Below are positions 1-5,119 of a DNA stretch of 5,546 nt, piece after piece. The notes below the pieces were generated by a model. It was not told where the DNA came from. It did no database searches and worked only from the letters and a program-made list of their open reading frames with translations. Position 1 is the stretch's first letter. Each line of letters starts with the position of its first letter. Source of the DNA: Chloroflexota bacterium (GTDB lineage Bacteria; Chloroflexota; Dehalococcoidia; JACQGW01); the NCBI GenBank assembly GCA_016199325.1, contig JACQGW010000293.1, positions 1-5,546 on the forward strand, in the 5' to 3' direction. The position numbers and the translations under genes are program-made.

Positions 1-54
1 CGCCAACTACGAACCCGGGACCGGAGCCGGGGGCGTTCTCGTTTGTAGTTGGCG
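1..54. repeat. Long imperfect palindrome at left edge
   Basis: The 10-base arm CGCCAACTAC at 1-10 is a perfect reverse complement of GTAGTTGGCG at 45-54. Pairing continues inward with GAAC (11-14) against GTTC (35-38), leaving a 6-base bulge at 39-44, and CCCGG/CCGGG can pair in the GC-rich centre. The stem-loop is strong enough to act as a terminator or as an intergenic palindromic (REP-like) element. It nevertheless lies in the open frame that runs into the first glycosyltransferase half. The repeat may extend left of the window. Confidence 0.75.
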
Positions 55-1655
55 CTTCAGCGCCCGGCCCCGGCCAGGCCGGATTGTTCGGGCAGAGTGC
101 CCCGCGATTGCTCAATCTGGCCGGGCGGACGACGATTCCCGAGCTGGTCGCGCTCCTGGCGCGCTGCCGGCTCGTCGTCTCCGGCGATTCGGCGCCGCTC
201 CATCTGGCGGGCGCGCTCGGCGTGCCGGCCGTCGCCATCCACGGCCCGAGCGATCCCGCCCTCTCCGGCCCCTTTCGAGCGAGCGCCATCGTCGTCCGGC
301 GGCCACTCGGCTGCAGCCCGTGCTATGACCTCTCCGCCCCGGCCGATTGCCCCTACGACAACCCCATCTGCATGACCGATCTCCCAGTCGACGAGGTACT
401 GGCAGCCTGCCGGAAATGGATCGGGGTCCAGGGTTCAAGGTCCAGGGTCCAGGGTTCGGGGGACGAGGTTCAGAGTTCAGGATTCACGGTTCAGAGTTCA
501 GAGTCCAAGACCCAGGGCGCAGCATTGGATGAGCAACAATCCCCGACCCCCGACCCCCGACCCCCGACCCCCGGCGAACGCGTCCTGATCGTGAAGCTGG
601 CGGACATCGGCGACGTCCTGGCGATGACGCCCGCGCTGCGGGCGCTGCGACAATCACATCCGCGATGGCGGCTCACGGCGCTGGTCTCACCCGGTAGCGC
701 GGCCGTGCTGGCCGACTCGCCGCTCGTCGACGAGGTCGTCGTCTTCGACAAGTTCCAGTACGATCGTCTGGGGGACGCCCTGAAGCCCGGCGCACTGCTG
801 AAGAGCGCTCGCTTCCTGCTCGATCTCCGGCGGCGACGCTTCGACCGCGTCGTGCTGTTCCACCATCTGGTCACGCAATGGGGCGCCTGGAAGTTCGCCG
901 CGCTCGCGCTGGCGACCGGCGCCGCGGAGCGGCTGGGCCTCGACAACGGCCGCGGCTGGTTCCTGACCCGCCGCGTTCCCGATGGCGGCTTCGGCGGCCT
1001 CCACGAGGTGGAGTACGCCATGGAGCTCGCCCGCGCCTGGGACGCCGGCACGCAGGACCGGACGCTCGACCTGCCGGTCGGCGTCGCCGACCGCGAGCTT
1101 GTCGCGCAGGTGCTCGGCTCGGCGATCGCTCCCATCGTCGCCATCCACCCTGGCGCCGGCCCCTACGCGCCGGCGCGGCGGTGGTCGCTCGACGGCTTTG
1201 CTGCGGTCGCGCAGTCGCTTGCGGCGGACGGGGCAACGGTGGTCGTGGTCGGCGGGCAGGCCGAGCGCGAACTTGGCGCCCGGGTGGCCGCCGCGGCCGG
1301 CGACCGCGCCGTCGATCTCACCGGCATGACGACGCTCGGCCAGCTTGGCGCCGTCCTGGCCCACTGCGATCTCTTCATCGGCGGCGACAGCGGCGTGACG
1401 CACGTTGCTACAGCCGTCCGAGCGCCGGTCCTGGCGATCTTCGGCCCGTCCAACCCGGCCGCCTGGGGACCGTGGACGGACGGCCAGAGCTCCGCCCGCG
1501 TCCTCGCGGTCGACCTTCCCTGCCGGCCCTGCCTCTACGTCGGCCGCCACCTGGGCCAGCGCCACGGCTGCGAAGCGATGACCTGCCTCCAATCGATCAC
1601 AGCGGAGACAGTACTGGCCCACGCCAGGGCAATGCTCGGCCGTTCGAGCGGCTGA
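3..1655 (+). CDS. Fused family-9 glycosyltransferases (heptosyltransferase-like), 5' partial
   Basis: Family 9 glycosyltransferases transfer heptose or related sugars from nucleotide-sugar donors to lipopolysaccharide-type glycans at the cytoplasmic face of the membrane. One stop-free frame runs from the left edge to the TGA at 1653-1655. Bases from about 84 to 420 encode only a C-terminal donor-binding half, with GDSAPLH at 183-203 followed by a GPSDP motif. Bases 426-575 encode a repetitive linker. From 579 a complete second enzyme follows: N-terminal RVLIVKLADIGD (579-614), IHPGAG (1143-1160), GDSGVTH (1383-1403) and FGPSNP (1440-1457). Both halves end with a four-cysteine pattern (codons at 312, 321, 348, 369 and at 1521, 1530, 1569, 1584), so they are paralogous. 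The first half could start at TTG 84 or outside the window. Bases 3-83 do not read like this family and overlap a palindromic repeat. Two separate genes joined by frame-neutral repeats is the main alternative. The family call is firm; the exact sugar and acceptor are unknown. Confidence 0.85.
   Translation, partial: PTTNPGPEPGAFSFVVGASAPGPGQAGLFGQSAPRLLNLAGRTTIPELVALLARCRLVVSGDSAPLHLAGALGVPAVAIHGPSDPALSGPFRASAIVVRRPLGCSPCYDLSAPADCPYDNPICMTDLPVDEVLAACRKWIGVQGSRSRVQGSGDEVQSSGFTVQSSESKTQGAALDEQQSPTPDPRPPTPGERVLIVKLADIGDVLAMTPALRALRQSHPRWRLTALVSPGSAAVLADSPLVDEVVVFDKFQYDRLGDALKPGALLKSARFLLDLRRRRFDRVVLFHHLVTQWGAWKFAALALATGAAERLGLDNGRGWFLTRRVPDGGFGGLHEVEYAMELARAWDAGTQDRTLDLPVGVADRELVAQVLGSAIAPIVAIHPGAGPYAPARRWSLDGFAAVAQSLAADGATVVVVGGQAERELGARVAAAAGDRAVDLTGMTTLGQLGAVLAHCDLFIGGDSGVTHVATAVRAPVLAIFGPSNPAAWGPWTDGQSSARVLAVDLPCRPCLYVGRHLGQRHGCEAMTCLQSITAETVLAHARAMLGRSSG
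51..64. repeat. Perfect small hairpin GGCGC-TTCA-GCGCC
   Basis: A 5-base stem (51-55 with 60-64) encloses a TTCA loop and overlaps the right arm of the larger palindrome at 1-54. The two therefore form alternative, mutually exclusive structures over the shared bases 51-54. The nested arrangement looks like a dispersed palindromic repeat unit rather than coding sequence; that classification is inference from structure. Confidence 0.6.
424..514 (+). repeat. Degenerate heptanucleotide array, 13 units
   Basis: Thirteen consecutive 7-base units run in perfect register with no insertion or deletion, varying around GGGTTCA, GAGTTCA and GGGTCCA. In the glycosyltransferase frame every three units (21 bases) encode seven residues. 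The protein linker therefore also has a period of seven, seen as VQGS, VQGS, VQSS and VQSS at successive repeats. The plus orientation is free of stops in every frame for the commonest units, whereas the reverse complement of GAGTTCA units would contain TGA. The array joins the end of the first glycosyltransferase half to the start of the second. Confidence 0.85.
525..532 (+). other. Candidate internal start and ATGA stop/start overlap for second glycosyltransferase
   Basis: TTG at 525-527 is in frame with the second glycosyltransferase and would give a normal-length enzyme of 376 residues. It has a weak CAGGG (513-517) seven bases upstream. Four bases on, ATG (529-531) overlaps TGA (530-532) as ATGA, the classic coupled stop/start of adjacent operon genes, but both are in other frames. 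The ATG frame currently hits TGA at 586-588 after 19 codons. One extra 7-base unit in the 541-575 array would bring ATG 529 in frame with the enzyme. One extra unit in the 424-514 array would make the first half end at this TGA. Confidence 0.5.
541..575 (+). repeat. Tandem heptanucleotide CCCCGAC, four perfect units plus one variant
   Basis: Four identical CCCCGAC copies (541-568) are followed by CCCCGGC (569-575). The array lies directly in front of the first conserved beta strand of the second glycosyltransferase and encodes a Pro-rich TPDPRPP-type tail. The 7-mer contains no stop in any frame, and all three frames yield the same seven-residue peptide, so translation passes through whichever frame enters it. 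Copy-number change would shift the downstream frame. Confidence 0.9.
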
Positions 1656-1656
1656 A

Positions 1657-1763
1657 GAAACCGCAGAGGCGCAGAGAACGCAGAGAAGATCGCGGAGGAA
1701 TCGCAGTACTTCTGTCCATCCTCTCTTTACGTCGTCACTGCGTCCTCTGCGTCTCGGCGGTTC
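1657..1763. repeat. Large imperfect inverted repeat after the glycosyltransferase gene
   Basis: The left arm begins one base after the stop codon and contains CGCAGAG-type units of 8, 9 and 9 bases (1662-1687). The reverse complement of the right arm (about 1721-1763) matches the left arm over about 40 bases with a few mismatches, beginning GAACCGC and including CGCAGAG and ACGCAG. The transcript would fold into a long stem with a loop of about 25 bases. Its position suggests a transcription terminator or processing hairpin between the glycosyltransferase gene and the mttB-like operon. There is no T-run, so it is not a textbook intrinsic terminator. Such units resemble dispersed intergenic repeats; a non-autonomous mobile element is possible but not shown. 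Confidence 0.75.
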
Positions 1764-1848
1764 GTTCTCCCGGGTGTTCTTCGTCTTGCGGGCGCGCCGG
1801 GTTTGTGCCAAACTACATACCCGGCCGGCAGCACTGAGGCATCATCAC

Positions 1849-1855
1849 AGGGGAG
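1849..1855 (+). promoter_or_regulatory. Ribosome binding site of the mttB-like gene
   Basis: AGGGGAG lies four bases before ATG 1860. It decides the start: the frame stays open upstream to a TTG at 1803, but no comparable site precedes that codon, and the extra residues do not resemble the family's N-terminus. Confidence 0.65.
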
Positions 1856-1859
1856 TTCC

Positions 1860-3401
1860 ATGATCGTCAATCGCCACCCCAAGCTCGAAATGTTCTCTCC
1901 GGAGGACGTCGAGCTGGTTCACCAGGCGTCGCTCGAGATCCTCGCCGAGGTCGGCTTTGCGCTCCACTGCGAGGAGGCGCTCGACATCCTCGAAGCAACG
2001 CCGGGCACCAGGGTCGATCGAGACGAGGAGCGGGTCTGGCTCGACCCGCAGCTCGTCGAACGGTCGATCGCCCAGTGCCCGCCGTCGTTCACGCTCCACG
2101 CGCGGAACCCCAGGCACAGCCGGACCATCGGCGGCGACAACGTCGTCGTCTTCCCGGCGATGGGCTGCGCCTTTACCCACGATCTGGAGCGCGGCTGGCG
2201 AATGGGCAAGCTGGCGGACGTCGTCGAGCTGAACAAGATCATCTACCAGTTGCCCGAGACCGACGGCGGCGGAACCTGGACCGTCGTCATGGAGGACGTG
2301 CCGGTGCCGCTGCGGCCGCACGTCACCTCGCTCGTCACCGGCCTGCTGACCGACCGCACCGGCGGGATCGACTGGGTGATGGCCCTGGGGCCGCAGGAGG
2401 GCGATCTCCGACGGGACATCCTCGCCGAGTTCAAGGAGGCGGTCGCGGTCACCTTCGGCTCGGACTGGGATTACGTGGCGAAGCCGGTGACGACCGGCTG
2501 GGCCAACTCGGTCAGCCCGCTGATGTACGACGACCGGATGGCGATGTCGCTCGTCAACGCGGCCCGGGTCGGCCAGATCGCCATGATCTCGCCGGCGGTC
2601 ATGGGCGGCATCAGCGGGCCGATGACTTTCGCCGGCATGGTCGCTCAGCAGAACGCCGAGGTCCTGGCCGGCCTCGTCCTCGTCCAGGCCGTCCGCCCCG
2701 GCAACCCGGTGTGCTACGGGAACGTCTCCACCATTGCCGACATGAAGGTGGGGGCGCCCGTCTACGGCACGCCGGAGATGGCTCTCTCGATCGCGCTCGG
2801 CACCCAGCTCGCCCGACGGTACGGCCTGCCGAACCGGGGCGGCGGCGGCTGGGCGGACTCGAAGCTGCCGGACGCCCAGACCGGCTACGAGCACATGCAC
2901 ACCTTCCTCGTCAGCGTCCTCTCGGGCGTCAACCTGCTGACGCACGCCGCCGGCGCCATCGGCTCGATGCTGGCGAGCTCCTATGAGATGCTGGTGCTCG
3001 ACCAGGATGTCATCGGAATGGTCAAGCGGATGGTCCAGGGGCCGGCGATCAACCGGGCCGAGCTCGCCGTCGACGTTATCCGCGAGGTCGGACCACAGGG
3101 GATGTTCCTAACCCACGAGCACACCTACCACACCTTCCGCACGGCCTATTTCGAGCCGATGCTGGCCGACCGCCAGATCTACGCCGAGTGGGTCAAGCGC
3201 GGCGCCAGGAGCGCGGCCGAGCGGGCCACCGAGAAATGGAAGCAACTGCTGGCCGACTACCGGGGGCCGGAGCTGCCGCTGCCGGAGGACGTCGTCAAGC
3301 TCTACCACGAACGGATCCGGCGAACGGAGGTGATGATCGAAGAATCCGAGGACTGGCCGCGGCACCTCGTCGGCCTTGGCCCGGCGGCCGCGGTGCGCTG
3401 A
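1860..3401 (+). CDS. MttB-superfamily (trimethylamine methyltransferase-like) corrinoid methyltransferase, non-pyrrolysine
   Basis: Members of this family take a methyl group from a quaternary or tertiary amine (trimethylamine, glycine betaine, proline betaine, carnitine) and pass it to the cobalt of a corrinoid protein in the cytoplasm. The product is 513 residues, a normal length. Recognisable blocks are the N-terminal helix region (about 12-35), PAVMGGISGPMTFAG (245-259), GTPEMALS (303-310), YGLPNRGGGG then ADSK (321-335), DAQTGYE (338-344) and a C-terminal FLTHEHTYHTFR (416-427). The frame is continuous with no internal amber codon and ends in TGA. It therefore belongs to the non-pyrrolysine branch, whose characterised members demethylate betaine-type substrates rather than trimethylamine. 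It heads an apparent two-gene operon with the amidohydrolase 20 bases downstream. No corrinoid-binding partner gene is in the window. The superfamily is certain; the substrate is unknown. Confidence 0.93.
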   Translation: MIVNRHPKLEMFSPEDVELVHQASLEILAEVGFALHCEEALDILEATPGTRVDRDEERVWLDPQLVERSIAQCPPSFTLHARNPRHSRTIGGDNVVVFPAMGCAFTHDLERGWRMGKLADVVELNKIIYQLPETDGGGTWTVVMEDVPVPLRPHVTSLVTGLLTDRTGGIDWVMALGPQEGDLRRDILAEFKEAVAVTFGSDWDYVAKPVTTGWANSVSPLMYDDRMAMSLVNAARVGQIAMISPAVMGGISGPMTFAGMVAQQNAEVLAGLVLVQAVRPGNPVCYGNVSTIADMKVGAPVYGTPEMALSIALGTQLARRYGLPNRGGGGWADSKLPDAQTGYEHMHTFLVSVLSGVNLLTHAAGAIGSMLASSYEMLVLDQDVIGMVKRMVQGPAINRAELAVDVIREVGPQGMFLTHEHTYHTFRTAYFEPMLADRQIYAEWVKRGARSAAERATEKWKQLLADYRGPELPLPEDVVKLYHERIRRTEVMIEESEDWPRHLVGLGPAAAVR

Positions 3402-3409
3402 TATGATCT

Positions 3410-3418
3410 GGAGGTGAT
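3410..3418 (+). promoter_or_regulatory. Near-perfect Shine-Dalgarno fixing a TTG start
   Basis: GGAGGTGAT matches the 16S rRNA 3' end over nine bases, with GGAGG seven bases before TTG 3422. No ATG or GTG in the right frame is better placed. The GTG within the site itself (3414-3416) is out of frame. The strong site plausibly compensates for the weak initiation codon. Confidence 0.8.
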
Positions 3419-3421
3419 TCG

Positions 3422-4684
3422 TTGGACACGGGGAATCGATCTGTTCTGGCGAGGGCCACGCTCATCGACGGCACGGGCGCCGCGCCGGTGCTGAACGCCA
3501 CCGTCGTGGTGGAAGGGGACCGCATTGCCATCGTGGCGCAGGGGCGGCCGGAGGAATTGGGTATCCAGGGGGACGCCGTCGACCTGGCCGGCGCCTTCGT
3601 GCTGCCGGGGCTAATCGACATGCATTTCCACGCGACCCACTACTACCGCAGGCCCGACGCCGCCAGCTATACGGGGCCGATGATCGCTATGATGGCCGCC
3701 TGGCGGCTTCGGAACGCCTTGCAGCAGGGCACGACGACTGCCCGCGACGCGGGCGGAGTCCACAAGCTCCCCTTCGACGTCAAGCGGGGATTGGGGCACG
3801 GCTTCTCCATCGGTCCCCGCTACTACGTCTCCGGGAACCTGATTATCCCATCCGGCGGCCACTGCGCCAATCACCAACTGGAGCTGCCCGGTCTCTCGGT
3901 GGAGTGGGATGGGCCGTGGGGCGCCCGGCAGGGGGTGCGGGAGCAGATTCGAGCGGGCGCCGACTTCATCAAGCTGGCGAATGCCCTCACGGTGGACTTC
4001 ACGCTGGAGGAGATGCAGGCCGCCGTCGACGAGGCCCACAGACTGGGCTACCGGGTGGCCTGTCACGCCACCACCCCCTACGGCTGCAAGACGGCGGTGC
4101 AGGCGGGCGTCGACACGATCGAGCACGGCTACCACCTGGACGAGGGCGACGTCGAGCAGATGGCGAAGAAGGGCATCGCCCTGGATCCGACGATGCATAC
4201 TGGCGAGATCACCCAGCGCCATCTGGAGCGGACCGTCGCCGACCCGCGCACGTCGGCCGAGGCGCTCGGACAGGCGAGGCGGGCGCTGGAGCAGCGCCTC
4301 CGCGGGAACGAGGGGCGCCGGGCGTCGTTCCATCGAGCCCTCGCTGCGGGCGTCCGCATCACCGCCGGCACCGACTTCAACGCGCCCCCGGAGTGCGACG
4401 GCGAGGGGATGGCCGACGAGGTGATCTCGCTGGCCGAGAATGGCTGCCCGGCGATGCGGGCGATCCAGGCGGCGACCGGCAACGCCGCGGCGGCGATGGG
4501 CTGGGAGAAGGAGATCGGAACGGTCGCCGTCGGCAAGAAGGCGGATCTGATCGTCGTCGCCGGCGACCCGCTGGCCGACATTCGGAAGCTGAAGCAGGTG
4601 ACGCAGGTGATGCTCGGGGGCAAGATCGTGTACTCGCCCGGCGGCCAGCTCTCCCAGGCCAGGCGACCGGCCGCGCTGGTCTGA
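3422..4684 (+). CDS. Metal-dependent amidohydrolase (imidazolonepropionase / Xaa-Pro dipeptidase-like)
   Basis: This is a TIM-barrel amidohydrolase expected to hydrolyse a cyclic amide or amide/peptide bond with a binuclear metal centre. The 420-residue product shows the complete ligand set. There is an N-terminal beta-sandwich strand with LIDGTGA (14-20), then LPGLIDMHFHA with His68 and His70. The candidate carboxylated lysine is Lys184 (DFIKLA), followed by His215 (ACHA), His235 (DTIEHG) and the catalytic Asp318 (TAGTDFN). The C-terminal GTVAVGKKADLIVVAGDPL (366-384) is the usual return to the beta-sandwich domain. No signal peptide or membrane segment is seen, so it is probably cytoplasmic. 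It starts at TTG with a strong Shine-Dalgarno, 20 bases after the mttB-like stop, so co-transcription is likely. Close relatives include imidazolonepropionase, prolidase-like and arginine-peptide hydrolases; the substrate cannot be assigned from motifs. Confidence 0.92.
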   Translation: MDTGNRSVLARATLIDGTGAAPVLNATVVVEGDRIAIVAQGRPEELGIQGDAVDLAGAFVLPGLIDMHFHATHYYRRPDAASYTGPMIAMMAAWRLRNALQQGTTTARDAGGVHKLPFDVKRGLGHGFSIGPRYYVSGNLIIPSGGHCANHQLELPGLSVEWDGPWGARQGVREQIRAGADFIKLANALTVDFTLEEMQAAVDEAHRLGYRVACHATTPYGCKTAVQAGVDTIEHGYHLDEGDVEQMAKKGIALDPTMHTGEITQRHLERTVADPRTSAEALGQARRALEQRLRGNEGRRASFHRALAAGVRITAGTDFNAPPECDGEGMADEVISLAENGCPAMRAIQAATGNAAAAMGWEKEIGTVAVGKKADLIVVAGDPLADIRKLKQVTQVMLGGKIVYSPGGQLSQARRPAALV

Positions 4685-4799
4685 GAGCGTATCCGACTAC
4701 ATATCCCCCGCAGTCCCCCTGTATGGACCGGAGAGGTGGGCAAGAGCTGATCGCTCAAAGGGTGCGCAAGCTGCTCGAAGCGCAGTGCTCCGGGCGCGC
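4685..4799. other. Convergent intergenic region without a recognised gene
   Basis: These 115 bases separate the amidohydrolase stop from the stop of the minus-strand membrane-protein gene. There is no clear intrinsic terminator with a T-run. A short GACTACATATCCCCCG stretch (4695-4710) loosely resembles AACTACATACCCGG at 1811-1824. A plus-strand frame opening at 4723 looks weakly protein-like but has no ribosome site. Confidence 0.4.
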
Positions 4800-5018
4800 C
4801 TACCTCCCGGTCCCCGACCCCTGGCCGCCGGCCCCCGCCCCCTCGGCCCGCTTTCGGAGAAAGGAGCGGGTGGCGAACACGTTGCTGAGGACCGCCACGA
4901 CGACGACGGCTGCGAAGACCAGCGCGACGGTGTCGCCGCCCCAGGCCGCCCGCACCATCGGATAGAACACCGCCAGAGCGGCGATCCCGGAGACCATCAT
5001 CAGAATCCAACGTCCCAT
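4800..5018 (-). CDS. Small two-helix membrane protein, unknown function
   Basis: The predicted product has 72 residues: a short cytosol-like start (MGRW), a hydrophobic segment at about 4-24, a polar turn WGGDT (26-30), a second hydrophobic stretch at about 31-50, then a basic RSFLRKR (51-57) and a Gly-rich tail. A two-helix hairpin with both ends in the cytoplasm fits the positive-inside rule. The start at 5018 was chosen because a purine tract with repeated GGAGG (5022-5036) sits directly in front. In-frame starts at 5060, 5042 and 5039 lie within or before that tract. The Gly-rich tail is encoded by degenerate 7-base repeats (about 4805-4846), so the original C-terminus may have been shorter. 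It converges with the amidohydrolase and diverges from the hyuA-like gene. I recognise no family. The hydrophobicity pattern and strong ribosome site support it being real. Confidence 0.65.
   Translation of the reverse strand: MGRWILMMVSGIAALAVFYPMVRAAWGGDTVALVFAAVVVVAVLSNVFATRSFLRKRAEGAGAGGQGSGTGR
4805..4846. repeat. Degenerate heptanucleotide array at 3' end of the small membrane protein gene
   Basis: Six 7-base units can be laid in register (TCCCGGT, CCCCGAC, CCCTGGC, CGCCGGC, CCCCGCC, CCCTCGG). One is identical to the unit at 541-568 and 5181-5194. On the minus strand they encode the Gly/Ala-rich tail of the small membrane protein, just before its TAG stop. The array is more decayed than the other three, so the assignment is less certain. 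Confidence 0.5.
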
Positions 5019-5021
5019 GCC

Positions 5022-5036
5022 ATCCTCCTCCTCCCC
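5022..5036 (-). promoter_or_regulatory. Ribosome binding site of the small membrane protein gene
   Basis: Read on the minus strand this is a GGAGGAGGAGG-type purine tract ending about three bases before ATG 5018. Several registers give GGAGG at good spacing, which favours 5018 over the upstream in-frame starts. Confidence 0.6.
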
Positions 5037-5050
5037 CATCATATACCACC

Positions 5051-5080
5051 TTGAATTCACTTCGCCAGTCTTGGCATAAT
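5051..5080 (+). promoter_or_regulatory. Candidate sigma-70-type promoter for the hyuA-like gene
   Basis: TTGAAT (5051-5056) and CATAAT (5075-5080) are separated by 18 bases. The -10 matches the consensus in five of six positions and the -35 in four. Transcription would start near 5087, giving a leader of about 33 bases. It sits in an AT-richer patch of the divergent intergenic region, which stands out in this GC-rich window. Confidence 0.4.
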
Positions 5081-5110
5081 CACCCCACCACTCAGATGTG
5101 CAACTGCACC

Positions 5111-5115
5111 AGAGG
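5111..5115 (+). promoter_or_regulatory. Ribosome binding site of the hyuA-like gene
   Basis: AGAGG lies four bases before ATG 5120. The in-frame ATG at 5096 has no such site upstream, which favours 5120. Confidence 0.45.
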
Positions 5116-5119
5116 TCTC

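Noticed and set aside
541..575. Possible CRISPR or minisatellite array
   Set aside because: Units are 7 bases with no spacers; this is a simple tandem repeat.
687..1811. Long minus-strand open frame opposite the glycosyltransferase
   Set aside because: Arg/Ala/Gly-rich translation with no family motifs; it is a by-product of high GC codon usage opposite a gene with clear conserved motifs. The same applies to the long minus-strand frames within 1845-2945, 3611-4333 and 4129-5049.
1803..1859. Upstream TTG extension of the mttB-like gene
   Set aside because: No ribosome site, non-family-like residues, and a good site directly precedes ATG 1860.
1764..1859. Promoter for the mttB-like operon
   Set aside because: A promoter is expected here, but no pair of -35 and -10 boxes with acceptable spacing could be found by eye, so none is annotated.
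1860..3401. Pyrrolysine-containing trimethylamine methyltransferase
   Set aside because: No in-frame TAG anywhere in the gene; the frame is continuous and ends in TGA.
4723..4965. Short plus-strand frame starting MDRRGGQELIAQ
   Set aside because: No ribosome site; most of it runs opposite the better-supported membrane protein gene and becomes Thr/Ala low-complexity.
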